Source: Nonomuraea helvata
Lineage (GTDB): Bacteria > Actinomycetota > Actinomycetes > Streptosporangiales > Streptosporangiaceae
Direction of reading: 5' to 3'
Assembly: GCF_039535785.1 (NCBI RefSeq)
Contig: NZ_BAAAXV010000001.1
Span: forward strand, 2,976,001 to 3,040,000
Length of the DNA: 64,000 nucleotides
The notes beneath the pieces are model-generated. The model worked only from the letters and a program-made list of their open reading frames with translations, was not told the origin of the DNA and ran no database searches. Each line of letters opens with the position of its first letter. Position 1 is the first letter of the stretch. Below, piece after piece: positions 42,303 to 50,526 of this stretch. Position numbers and translations under genes: made by a program.

Positions 42303-45300
42303 ATGAGAGCACTGTTAGCCGCCCTTTCGTTACTCGTCGGACTCCTGGCCACGCCCGCGTACGCGGCCGACACCAACCTCGCCGCCGGCAAGGCCGCCAC
42401 TGCCAGCAGCTTCACCGACGTCTACACCGCTGCCAACGTCACCGACGGCAACCAGGCCACGTACTGGGAGTCGGCCAACAACGCCCTTCCGCAGTGGGTC
42501 CAGGTCGATCTCGGTGCCGGCGCGAGCATCAACAAGCTCGTGCTCAAGCTGCCGTCCGGCTGGCCGAGCCGTACGCAGACGCTGACCGTCCAGGGCAGCA
42601 CGAACGGCTCCGGCTTCAGCACGATCGTCGCCTCGGCGACCTACACGTTCAACCCGACCGCGACGATCACCTTCGCCGCCACGACCGCCCGCTACGTCCG
42701 GCTGCAGATCACCGCGAACACCGGCTGGCCGGCGGGCCAGCTCTCGGAGTTCGAGGTGTGGGGCGGCGCGACGGAGAACCCGGGCGCCAACCTGGCCGTC
42801 GGCAAGCCGATCACCGAGTCCTCGCACACCCACACGTACGTGGCCGCCAACGCCAACGACGACAACCCCCAGACCTACTGGGAAGGCGCCGCCTACCCCA
42901 ACACCCTCACCGTGCAGCTCGGCGGCAACGCCGACCTGACGTCGATCACGCTCAAGCTCAACCTCGACCCGGCCTGGGCGAGGCGCACCCAGAGCATCCA
43001 GGTCCTCGGCCGTGAGCAGAGCGCCACCGGCTTCACCAACCTCGTCTCCTCGGCCACGTACACCTTCGACCCGGTCACGGGGAACTCGGTGACCATCCCG
43101 GTCACCGCCAAGGTCGCCGACGTCCGGCTGCAGATCACCGCCAACTCCGGCGCCCCGGGCGGGCAGGTGGCCGAGTTCCAGATCTTCGGCACGCCGTCGG
43201 CCAACCCCGACCTGACGGCGGGCAACCTCACGTCGAGCCCGGCCGCGCCGGTCGAGACCGACGCGGTCACGCTCTCCGCCACGGTCAGGAACGCCGGGAC
43301 CGCCGGCTCGGCCGCCACCTCCGTGACCTTCTACGCGGGCACGACCAAGGTCGGCAGCGCGGGCGTGGGTGCGCTGGCCGCAGGGGCGTCGACCACTGTG
43401 TCCACAAATATCGGGACCAGGGACGCCGGGACCTACCAGCTCTCCGCCAAGGTGGACGAGGACAACAAGGTCATCGAACTGAACGAGGCGAACAACACCG
43501 CCACCGGCACGCTGACCGTGAAGCCGGTCGACACGGCCGACCTGATCGCCTCCTCCGTCGCGTGGACGCCCGGCAACCCCGCCGCGGGCAACACGGTGAC
43601 GTTCTCCGTGGCGATCAAGAACCAGGGCACGGTCGCCGCCGGCGGCGGCTCCCACGGCATCACGCTCACCGTGACCAACGACTCGGGCACCGTCGTCAAG
43701 ACGCTGACCGGCTCGGCCGCCGGCGCCATCGCTCCGGGCGCCACCACGAGCCCGGTCAGCCTGGGCCCCTGGACGGCGGCCAACGGCAAATACACGGTCA
43801 AGACCGTGCTCGCCGACGACCCCAACGAGCTGCCGGTCAAGCGCGCCAACAACACCAGCGAGTCGCCCCTCTTCGTCGGCCGCGGCGCGAACATGCCGTA
43901 CGACACCTACGAGGCCGAGGACGCCGTGATCGGCGGCGGCGCGGCCCGCGTCGGCCCGAGCAGGGAGATCGGCACGATCGCCGGCGAGGCCTCCGGGCGG
44001 CGCGCGGTGACGCTCAACCAGACCGGCGCGTACGTCGAGTTCACCACCAGGGCGGACACGAACACCCTGGTCACCCGCTTCTCCATGCCCGACGCCGCGG
44101 GCGGCGGCGGTCTCGACTCGACCCTCGACATCTACGTGAACGGCACGTTCCTCAAGGCCGTCAACCTGACCTCCCGCTACGCCTGGCTCTACGGCCCCGA
44201 GGCCGGGCCGGGCAACTCCCCCGGCTCGGGCCCGCCCAGGCACATCTACGACGAGGCGAACGTGCTGCTCGGCACCACCGTGCCGAAGGGCAGCAAGATC
44301 AGGCTGCAGAAGGACGCGGCCAACGGCCAGACGTACGCGATCGACTTCGTGGACTTCGAGCAGGCGACCCCGATCGCCAACCCGGACCCGGCGAAGTACG
44401 CCGTACCGGCCGGATTCACCCAGCAGGACGTCCAGAACGCGCTCGACAAGGCCCGCCAGGACACCGGCCTGGCCGGCGTCTACCTGCCCCAGGGCGACTA
44501 CCAGACCTCCGGCAAGTTCCAGGTGTACGGCAAGCCCGTCAAGATCGTCGGCGCCGGCCCCTGGTTCACCCGGTTCCGCTCCCCCAGCGGGCAGGAGAAC
44601 ACCGACGTGGGCTTCCGCACGGAGGCCTCGGCCAACGGCTCGACGTTCGCGAACTTCGCCTACTTCGGCAACTACACCTCGCGCATCGACGGCCCCGGCA
44701 AGGTGTTCGACTTCTCGAACGTGGCCGACATGACGATCGACAACGTCTGGGCCGAGCACCAGGTGTGCCTGTACTGGGGCTCGAACACGGACAACATCAC
44801 GATCAGGAACTCGCGGATCCGCAACCTGTTCGCCGACGGCCTGAACATGACCAACGGCAGCACCGGCAACCACGTCACGAACGTCGAGGCCAGGGCCACC
44901 GGCGACGACAGCTTCGCGCTGTTCTCGGCCACCGACAACAACCCCGGCGAGCAGACCGGCAACGTCTTCGAGAACCTGACCTCGCTGCTCACCTGGCGGG
45001 CCTCGGGCGTGGCCGTGTACGGCGGCTACGACAACACGTTCAGGAACATCTACGTCGCGGACACGCTGACCTACCCGGGCGTCACGATCAGCTCGCTGGA
45101 CTTCGGGATCCCGATGAACGGGTTCGGCGCGAGCCCGCCGACGACGTTCGACAACATCTCGCTGGTCCGGGCCGGCGGGCACTTCTGGGGGCAGCAGACG
45201 TTCCCGGCGCTGTGGCTGTTCTCCTCCTCCAAGGTGTTCCAGGGGATCCGCGTCAACAACCTGGACATCGTGGACCCGACGTACAGCGGGATCATGTTCC

Positions 45301-45560
45301 AGACCGGCTACTCCGGCGGCGCGCCGCTGAACCCGGTCAAGGACACGGTCCTGACGAACGTGTCGATCAGCGGTGCGCAGAAGATCGGCGACGCCTTCGA
45401 CGCCAAGTCCGGGTTCGGCATCTGGGTCAACGAGCTGCCCGAGCCGGGGCAGGGCCCGGCCGTCGGGTCGGCCACGATCGACAACCTGAGGTTCGGCAAC
45501 AACTACCAGAACATCAAGAACACGACCTCGACCTTCACCCTGACCACGAACTCCTCATAG
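42303..45560 (+). CDS. Secreted multidomain GH87-type alpha-1,3-glucanase (mutanase/mycodextranase)
   Basis: A 1085-residue exported enzyme. The signal peptide ends at about residue 21 (TPAYAADT). Two discoidin/F5-8-like domains follow (about 22-155 and 160-295; NLAAGKAATASS and NLAVGKPITESS mark their starts), then two CARDB domains (about 300-410 and 415-525), a CBM6/35-like domain starting YDTYEAEDAVIGGG, and a parallel beta-helix catalytic domain from about 690. Asp845 (FADGLNM) and Asp868-Asp869 (TGDDSFAL) have the 23- and 1-residue spacing of the GH87 catalytic aspartates as I recall them. It would cleave alpha-1,3-glucan (fungal wall, mutan, nigeran) outside the cell; the linked importer and alpha-glucosidase would use the products. 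Confidence 0.78.
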   Translation: MRALLAALSLLVGLLATPAYAADTNLAAGKAATASSFTDVYTAANVTDGNQATYWESANNALPQWVQVDLGAGASINKLVLKLPSGWPSRTQTLTVQGSTNGSGFSTIVASATYTFNPTATITFAATTARYVRLQITANTGWPAGQLSEFEVWGGATENPGANLAVGKPITESSHTHTYVAANANDDNPQTYWEGAAYPNTLTVQLGGNADLTSITLKLNLDPAWARRTQSIQVLGREQSATGFTNLVSSATYTFDPVTGNSVTIPVTAKVADVRLQITANSGAPGGQVAEFQIFGTPSANPDLTAGNLTSSPAAPVETDAVTLSATVRNAGTAGSAATSVTFYAGTTKVGSAGVGALAAGASTTVSTNIGTRDAGTYQLSAKVDEDNKVIELNEANNTATGTLTVKPVDTADLIASSVAWTPGNPAAGNTVTFSVAIKNQGTVAAGGGSHGITLTVTNDSGTVVKTLTGSAAGAIAPGATTSPVSLGPWTAANGKYTVKTVLADDPNELPVKRANNTSESPLFVGRGANMPYDTYEAEDAVIGGGAARVGPSREIGTIAGEASGRRAVTLNQTGAYVEFTTRADTNTLVTRFSMPDAAGGGGLDSTLDIYVNGTFLKAVNLTSRYAWLYGPEAGPGNSPGSGPPRHIYDEANVLLGTTVPKGSKIRLQKDAANGQTYAIDFVDFEQATPIANPDPAKYAVPAGFTQQDVQNALDKARQDTGLAGVYLPQGDYQTSGKFQVYGKPVKIVGAGPWFTRFRSPSGQENTDVGFRTEASANGSTFANFAYFGNYTSRIDGPGKVFDFSNVADMTIDNVWAEHQVCLYWGSNTDNITIRNSRIRNLFADGLNMTNGSTGNHVTNVEARATGDDSFALFSATDNNPGEQTGNVFENLTSLLTWRASGVAVYGGYDNTFRNIYVADTLTYPGVTISSLDFGIPMNGFGASPPTTFDNISLVRAGGHFWGQQTFPALWLFSSSKVFQGIRVNNLDIVDPTYSGIMFQTGYSGGAPLNPVKDTVLTNVSISGAQKIGDAFDAKSGFGIWVNELPEPGQGPAVGSATIDNLRFGNNYQNIKNTTSTFTLTTNSS

Positions 45561-45645
45561 GAAACCTGCTCGGACTGCCGCTACGGCCTCGACGGCGGCA
45601 CGAGAGAGGTGCGGCGGACCGGGCGAGCAGGCTTCCTATGAGGAG
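45551..45645. terminator. Mirror-symmetric bidirectional terminator carrying both stop codons
   Basis: Arms 45551-45572 and 45624-45645 pair over 22 bases with one mismatch around a 51-base loop. Each arm contains the sequence TCCTCATAG in the sense of its own gene, so both the glucanase and the convergent kinase end with Ser-Ser-stop encoded in the arms. The loop holds further self-complementary GC-rich sequence. Confidence 0.85.
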
Positions 45646-46514
45646 AGCTCATTCCTGGTGGGCAGCCCCTGCCAGTCACTCACGCTGGTCACCGCGGCGG
45701 CGCTCAGCAGCGCCCCGCGGTGCAGGCGTTCCTGGGGGATGAGGCCGTCGAGGGCGGCGCTGATGTAGCCGGCCGCGAACGCCTCCCCCGCGCCCGCCGT
45801 GTCCACGATGGGGACCTGCCAGCCCGGGACGTCGTACCGCATCCGGTCGGCGCGCACGCTCGCGCCCTTCGCGCCGCGGTCCACCACGACCTCGCGCTCC
45901 GGCGTGAGCGCGGGCTTGACCAGGTCGAGCTCGTCCTGGCGGAGGAAGAGCAGGTGCGAGGCGCAGGCCAGCTCGCTGAGCACGTCCTCGGCCTCGCGTA
46001 CGGACGGCCACAGCTCGGGGACGTAGTCGACGGAGAAGGAGATCATCACGTCGGCGTTCCTCGCGGCACTCACGGCGGTGCGCACCGCCTCGAGTGTGTC
46101 CCGGCCGAGGCCGGCCGTGAGACCGGTGACGTGGAGCATCTTCGACGCGGCGATCCGGTCGATGGGCACATTGCCCGGCGCGAGCCGCGAGCCGGCCGAG
46201 CCGGCGCGGTACTGCGTCACTCTCAGTTCGCGGCCGACGCGGATCTCCCTGAGGATCAGTCCCGTACGCAGCCCTTCGGACACACGCATGTCCGCGACGT
46301 CCACGCCCTCGCCCTTGAGCGCGGTGAGCACCCTGGCGCCCAGCTCGTCGTCGCCCACTTTGCCCAGGTACGCGGATCGGTGTCCGAGTCGGGCCAGCGC
46401 GACGGCCAGCGTGAACTCGGGGCCGCACACGTCCAGCCGGGCCTCGCTCTCATGGCGGACCCGGCCACTGGATACGACGCCGAGGGACTCGCCGAGCGTG
46501 TAGACGTCGGTCAT
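45636..46514 (-). CDS. PfkB-family sugar kinase (2-keto-3-deoxygluconate kinase-like)
   Basis: A 292-residue ribokinase-fold kinase. The N-terminal region has VCGPEFTLAVALARLGHRSAYLGKVGDDELG, the substrate-side signature in shortened form, and ATP-site motif VDTAGAGEAFAAGYISA. The residue normally acting as catalytic base (GAGD) is Glu here. The family phosphorylates 2-keto-3-deoxygluconate, ribose or fructose; the exact sugar is undetermined. The ATG at 46514 begins MTDVYTLGES; an upstream extension is non-family. It stands alone, convergent with the glucanase. Confidence 0.85.
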   Translation of the reverse strand: MTDVYTLGESLGVVSSGRVRHESEARLDVCGPEFTLAVALARLGHRSAYLGKVGDDELGARVLTALKGEGVDVADMRVSEGLRTGLILREIRVGRELRVTQYRAGSAGSRLAPGNVPIDRIAASKMLHVTGLTAGLGRDTLEAVRTAVSAARNADVMISFSVDYVPELWPSVREAEDVLSELACASHLLFLRQDELDLVKPALTPEREVVVDRGAKGASVRADRMRYDVPGWQVPIVDTAGAGEAFAAGYISAALDGLIPQERLHRGALLSAAAVTSVSDWQGLPTRNELSS

Positions 46515-46639
46515 GGGCCAGACTGTACTTGATCGTGTGGTTCTGGATGGATTTTCGCCCATAACCGCTGGATAACGCCGTGATCAAATATTTTTTCAAA
46601 TTTTAGCCAACCTTTCCCCCATCACATGGCTCAAAGTAG

Positions 46640-46686
46640 TACGGGGAGCCGGCCGCCCCGAGCCGGCTCCGAGTCAATACGGGGAG
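46640..46686 (+). promoter_or_regulatory. Structured 5' leader of the secreted protein gene
   Basis: A perfect 9-bp-arm hairpin (GGAGCCGGC 46645-46653, GCCGGCTCC 46662-46670) is bracketed by the direct repeat TACGGGGAG at 46640-46648 and 46678-46686. The right-hand copy forms part of the ribosome site region, so the first copy may compete for or sequester it. AT-rich sequence upstream (46560-46615) probably holds the promoter. Confidence 0.4.
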
Positions 46687-46702
46687 AGGAATCAGCACCC
46701 TC

Positions 46703-47437
46703 ATGAGAAAGATCGCACTGGGTATCGCCTCCGCCATTGTCGGTGGAGCCATGCTGCTGTCGGGCGCGGGGGCCGCCTCGGCTGCCACCAAGGCCGACAC
46801 GCAGCTCAAGATCCGGGACATCACGCCCAACCCGGTCGTGGTCAAGGCCGGAGCCGAGACGACCGCCTACTTCGACATCGGGGCCAGCTCCGACGTCAAG
46901 AAGGTCGAGCTCAGCGTGGCGCCCGACAGCGTCCGCACGCTGCGCGCCAAGGACGTCAGGGACCTCGAGGGCTGGCGCTTCGCCGTCGGCTTCACCGATG
47001 GGGATGCCACTGGTAAGTGGAGCGCCACCGCCGTGGCCTTCGACAGCGCCGGCAAGGAGATCGCCAAGGACACGGCGTACTTCTCGGTCGAGCTCGAGAA
47101 GGGCAAGGCCGCGACGCGCATCACGAGCTTCAGCGCCGACCCGTACAAGATCCGCAAGGGCAAGAGGATCGAGTTCTCCGGCCGTCTCCAGGTTGACGAC
47201 GAGGGCTGGGAGGGCGTTCGCGGCGAGAGGGTGAACGTCTTCTTCCGCGCGAACGGCTCCAGCGGCTGGAAGTGGGTCGCCTCCGCCAACACCAGGTGGG
47301 GCGGTAAGTTCTACGCCTCGACGCGCGCCTACAAGAGCGGCACGTTCAGGGCTGTCTTCGCCGGCGACGACGACCTGCAGGGTGCCACGAGCCGCACGGA
47401 CTACGTGCGGGTCTACGGCCCCTGGTGGCGTCGCTAG
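46703..47437 (+). CDS. Secreted protein of unknown function with Ig-like domains
   Basis: A 244-residue exported protein. A signal peptide of about 28 residues ends near AGAASAATKA. Two beta-rich regions follow: residues about 32-130 (KIRDITPNPVVVKAGAETT) and 135-244 (ITSFSADPYKIRKGKRIEFSGRL), the latter resembling calcium-binding or Ig-like repeats seen in actinobacterial exported proteins. The end is Trp/Tyr/Arg-rich (YVRVYGPWWRR). There is no catalytic motif. GGGGAGAGGA lies upstream of the ATG at 46703, and a strong terminator follows. Confidence 0.78.
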   Translation: MRKIALGIASAIVGGAMLLSGAGAASAATKADTQLKIRDITPNPVVVKAGAETTAYFDIGASSDVKKVELSVAPDSVRTLRAKDVRDLEGWRFAVGFTDGDATGKWSATAVAFDSAGKEIAKDTAYFSVELEKGKAATRITSFSADPYKIRKGKRIEFSGRLQVDDEGWEGVRGERVNVFFRANGSSGWKWVASANTRWGGKFYASTRAYKSGTFRAVFAGDDDLQGATSRTDYVRVYGPWWRR

Positions 47438-47447
47438 TCCATAACAC

Positions 47448-47480
47448 GAAGGCCCGGCTCCCTCAGGGAGCCGGGCCTTC
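47448..47480 (+). terminator. Strong intrinsic-type terminator
   Basis: Perfect 15-bp arms (47448-47462 and 47466-47480, core GGCCCGGCTCCC/GGGAGCCGGGCC) with a 3-base loop, 11 bp after the stop codon of the secreted-protein gene. The downstream sequence is GGCTTTCC, so it is an actinobacterial terminator without a long T-run. Confidence 0.9.
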
Positions 47481-47572
47481 GGCTTTCCCGAACCGGCATG
47501 CAGGTTTAGCGATCTCCCATCCCGCGCATGGACTGTCGCATTGCGCCGACCGACCCCCGAAGGAGCCCCCGC

Positions 47573-48286
47573 ATGCCGCTTCCCCTCATCACCCTCGTCC
47601 TGAGCATGACGAGCACGCTGGGAGCGGCCCCCTCGCCGGAGCTGTCGGTGAGCTACGAACAGCCGGGCTCCTCCCGGGCCGAACAGGCCAGGAAGCTGCT
47701 CAAGGACAGCGGCGCGCTGGAGACCGGGATCCGGCTGCCCGCGCCGGTCAAGGTGGTCGCGCGTGACTGCGACGCGGCGGAGCCGCCCGGGGCCACCTGG
47801 GACCACGCGGAGCGCCGGATCACCATCTGCTACCAGCTGGTCGACCATGCCCGGCGCGTACTGGACGGCATCTCCGAGACCGAGGAGTCCGACACCGGCA
47901 CCAGCTCCGCCCGCGTCGAGGCGGCGCTGTCCGTGCTCTTCCACCACGAGCTCGGCCACGCCCTGACCACGCTCAACGGCCTGCCCGACAGCGACGCGCA
48001 GGCCGACCAGTTCGCGGCGCTGACGCTCCCCGCCGACGCGCCCGAGCGCGTGGTGGCCGCCGCCGAGGCCCGTCACCTGCTCGCCGGCCACACCGGCATC
48101 GAGGGGCTGCCGGGGCCGGACGAGTCCGCCACGTTCTCCTGCCTGCTGTACGGCGCCGACCCCGGCAAGTACCGCCGCATCGCCAAGGGCGGATGGGTGC
48201 CGCCCGAGCGGGCGCCTTCGTGCACGGACGAGTACAACCGGGTCAGGTCCGCCATCGGTTCCATGGCCGTGAAAGCAGGCACATAG
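47573..48286 (+). CDS. DUF4344-type putative metallopeptidase
   Basis: A 237-residue exported protein. A hydrophobic N-terminus (MPLPLITLVLSMTSTLGAA) is a likely signal peptide. The zinc-peptidase motif HHELGHAL (HExxH) lies around residue 125, followed by Asp/Glu-rich DSDAQADQFAAL, which may supply a third ligand. Two Cys pairs (RDCDAAEPP... ICYQL and FSCLLYG ... SCTDEY) may form disulfides. The ATG at 47573 follows AAGGAG; the frame extends 15 codons upstream. Substrate unknown. Confidence 0.78.
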   Translation: MPLPLITLVLSMTSTLGAAPSPELSVSYEQPGSSRAEQARKLLKDSGALETGIRLPAPVKVVARDCDAAEPPGATWDHAERRITICYQLVDHARRVLDGISETEESDTGTSSARVEAALSVLFHHELGHALTTLNGLPDSDAQADQFAALTLPADAPERVVAAAEARHLLAGHTGIEGLPGPDESATFSCLLYGADPGKYRRIAKGGWVPPERAPSCTDEYNRVRSAIGSMAVKAGT

Positions 48287-48302
48287 CGGGTAGCGTCCGA
48301 GT

Positions 48303-49007
48303 ATGGCCGACGACCTGCTCAAAGACTTCAATCCGTTCGACATCTTCGACGCCGAGGCGGCGCGGCTCGACCGGTTCTTCAGCGGGCTCGACGAGGCCGG
48401 CTGGCAGCGGCCGTCCCGCTGCGAGGGCTGGTCGGTACGGGACGTGCTGGCGCACCTGGCCGGAGAGGAGCTCTACAACCACGCCTGTCTCGACGGGACC
48501 GTAGAGGATCTGCTGACCCGGCTCTCCACGTCCGGCGTGGCCGGGTACAACGACTTCAACGAGTGGTCGGTGCGACAGCGGCGCGACCTGCCCGTGGAGG
48601 ACGTGCTCGAGGAGTGGCGGACCAAGAACGGCGAGACGCGGCGGCGCATGCGGGAGCTCGGGCCCGACGCGCAGATCGACACGATGGCCGGGCCCTATCC
48701 GTGCGGCCTGCAGGCCTTCCACTACTCCTCCGAGTACGCCACCCACGCCGACGACGTCGGCGCGCCCGTCGCCGACTCCGAGGCCGACGACAGGACGTTC
48801 TGGCGGGTGGCCGTGGGGCGGTTCGTGCTGGCGGAGCAGGAGGCCAAGGTGCAGGTGGAGCAGACGGCCGACGAGATCTGGGGCGCCGTGAACGGGGTCA
48901 CCGCCTCGCTGTCGTACCCGGAGTTCGTGGAGGCCACGGTCGGGCGCCTGCCCGCCTCGCACGGGATCGAGCCGCGTATCGTCTCCGCCCTGAGGTGCCT
49001 CGCCTGA
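48303..49007 (+). CDS. Maleylpyruvate-isomerase-like mycothiol-dependent (MDMPI/DinB) protein
   Basis: A 234-residue four-helix protein of the mycothiol-dependent isomerase/DinB group. RCEGWSVRDVLAHLAGEELYN includes the metal-ligand His (AHLA), and AFHYSSEYATHADDVGAP provides further His ligands. The family includes maleylpyruvate isomerase and mycothiol-S-transferases, which detoxify electrophiles. The start is close to the metallopeptidase stop (16 bp), so the genes may be co-transcribed. Confidence 0.85.
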   Translation: MADDLLKDFNPFDIFDAEAARLDRFFSGLDEAGWQRPSRCEGWSVRDVLAHLAGEELYNHACLDGTVEDLLTRLSTSGVAGYNDFNEWSVRQRRDLPVEDVLEEWRTKNGETRRRMRELGPDAQIDTMAGPYPCGLQAFHYSSEYATHADDVGAPVADSEADDRTFWRVAVGRFVLAEQEAKVQVEQTADEIWGAVNGVTASLSYPEFVEATVGRLPASHGIEPRIVSALRCLA

Positions 49008-49070
49008 CGACCGGAGGATCGGGGGCCCGGGGTTCGGGGGGGTCCGGGGGTCCGGCAACGGCGGCGGGGG

Positions 49071-49310
49071 TCAGGTGGTCAGGACGGCCAGCAGGAGCAG
49101 CACGATCATCAGCGCCCCGACGGCGAAGATCATCCAGACGTGTGCCAGCGCCCACATGCGCAGGCGATCACCGTACGCCTGGGGGAAGATGTCCCCGTCG
49201 GACTCGATCTTGTTGATCGCCGCGACACGCTTGGCCAGCTCGGGGTCCTCTCGCTCAAGGGCCTGCTCGATCTCAGCGAGAATGCGGCGTTCCTTTCCAG
49301 AGAGACTCAT
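49071..49310 (-). CDS. DUF3040-family small membrane protein
   Basis: A 79-residue protein starting MSLSGKERRILAEIEQALERED, the typical DUF3040 N-terminus, and ending with one hydrophobic segment (VWMIFAVGALMIVLLLLAVL). It is probably a tail-anchored inner-membrane protein of unknown function, common in actinobacteria. The ATG at 49310 is chosen; upstream ATG and GTG codons lie in frame. It lies downstream of the L31 gene. Confidence 0.85.
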   Translation of the reverse strand: MSLSGKERRILAEIEQALEREDPELAKRVAAINKIESDGDIFPQAYGDRLRMWALAHVWMIFAVGALMIVLLLLAVLTT

Positions 49311-49391
49311 CGCCATCACCACTGCTCCGATGCCGGTGACCCCCTTTTACCCACCAGTAGCGCAGGCATGCCCGCCTGTTCCGGACAGACG

Positions 49392-49637
49392 TCACTTCCT
49401 CCCATAACGCTGGTTGAAGCGCTCGACGCGACCCGCGGAGTCGAGAATGCGGCCGCGGCCGGTGTAGAAGGGGTGGCTGGCGGACGAGACGTCCACGTCG
49501 ACGACGGGGTACGTCCTGCCGTCCTCCCACTCGACGGTCTGATCGGAGGCGAGGGTGGAGCGGGTGAGGAAGGCGTAGCCGACGCTGGGGTCGCGGAAGA
49601 CGACGGGACGGTACGCGGGGTGCAGGTTCTTCTTCAT
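49392..49637 (-). CDS. rpmE2: Ribosomal protein L31 type B (zinc-independent)
   Basis: An 81-residue L31 with [14 protein letters not shown] at its start and [25 protein letters not shown] at the end. The four zinc-ligand cysteines of type A L31 are absent, the hallmark of the zinc-starvation paralogue that replaces the zinc form on the ribosome. GAGAGGGG precedes the ATG. The gene is typically repressed by Zur; a Zur-like site lies just upstream. Confidence 0.95.
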   Translation of the reverse strand: MKKNLHPAYRPVVFRDPSVGYAFLTRSTLASDQTVEWEDGRTYPVVDVDVSSASHPFYTGRGRILDSAGRVERFNQRYGRK

Positions 49638-49654
49638 GCCCCTCTCAACCGGGC

Positions 49655-49669
49655 GACAACGGTTTTCAT
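49655..49669 (-). promoter_or_regulatory. Zur-box-like site upstream of rpmE2
   Basis: GACAACGGTTTTCATT contains a quasi-palindrome (GACAAC-G-GTTTTC, 5 of 6 pairs), similar to actinobacterial Zur sites (TGAAAATNATTTTCA form). It lies 18 bp before the rpmE2 start and overlaps the stop codon of the upstream SDR gene. This agrees with zinc-dependent repression of type B L31. Confidence 0.5.
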
Positions 49670-50427
49670 TCCCGCGCTTCCGGATCGAGTCCGAGCACCG
49701 TACGCCCGCCGTCCACGGGGATGGTGGCGCCGTTGACGAACGCGGCCTCGTCCGAGAGGAGATGCGCCACGACGGAAGCCACCTCCGCAGGGCTGGCGAC
49801 CCGGCCCAAGGGGTGCAGCCTGGCGAGCTGCTCCTCGACCGCCTGGCGCCCCTCGGGCGTATGGGAGGCCAGGAACGCCTCGTACCGCTCCGTGGCCACC
49901 GAGCCCGGGGCCACGGCGTTGACCCTGATGCCGTGCCTGCCGTACTCCACGGCCAGCGACCTCGTCAGGCCCTCCGTGGCGGCTTTGGCGGTCGCGTACG
50001 GGAGGCTGCCGGGCACCGCCCTGGTGGCTTGGTGCGAGGTGATGTTGACGATGGCGCCGGGCGTACCGGCCGCGAGAAAGTGGCGCACGGCGGTGGCACA
50101 GCCCACGACGGCGAGGTCGAGGTTCGCCGTGATCAGGGCCCTGACCTCGGAGATCGGCTCGGAATGGACGGACGCGTCCCGGAACACGGCCGCGTTGTTG
50201 ACCCAGCCGCGCAGGGTGCCCGATTCCTGGGCCAGATCGGCGGCCCAGGCGGCGACCTCCTCGTCGGCCGCGTCGCCGATCACGGGGACGACCCTGGGGC
50301 CGGCCCAGGAGAGCGCGTCGGGGTCGCGTTCGACGGCCACGACGGTGTCCTTCTCGCCGAGCAGCCGTCCTACCACGGCCTTTCCAATTCCGCGTCCGCC
50401 GCCGGTCACGACGTAGGAAAAACTCAT
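49666..50427 (-). CDS. Short-chain dehydrogenase/reductase
   Basis: A 253-residue classical [22 protein letters not shown], the catalytic Ser in NITSHQA, YATAKAA with Tyr and Lys, [12 protein letters not shown] and [12 protein letters not shown]. Substrate unknown. It is divergent from the MFS transporter gene, with a 99-bp AT-rich region between them, suggesting shared control. Confidence 0.92.
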   Translation of the reverse strand: MSFSYVVTGGGRGIGKAVVGRLLGEKDTVVAVERDPDALSWAGPRVVPVIGDAADEEVAAWAADLAQESGTLRGWVNNAAVFRDASVHSEPISEVRALITANLDLAVVGCATAVRHFLAAGTPGAIVNITSHQATRAVPGSLPYATAKAATEGLTRSLAVEYGRHGIRVNAVAPGSVATERYEAFLASHTPEGRQAVEEQLARLHPLGRVASPAEVASVVAHLLSDEAAFVNGATIPVDGGRTVLGLDPEARE

Positions 50428-50526
50428 GACTCGACGTTATTCCTATTTCACAATCCGTTTGCACTGATCGGATGAAGTGACTTTTATCACTGTATTTCCC
50501 CCCGGTGAACGGGAACTATTCTCGGC

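Noticed and set aside
42330..45182. 950-codon minus-strand open frame opposite the glucanase gene
   Set aside because: Composition (Gly/Val/Arg/Asp) is typical of antisense frames and no domain is recognisable; the plus strand encodes clear domains.
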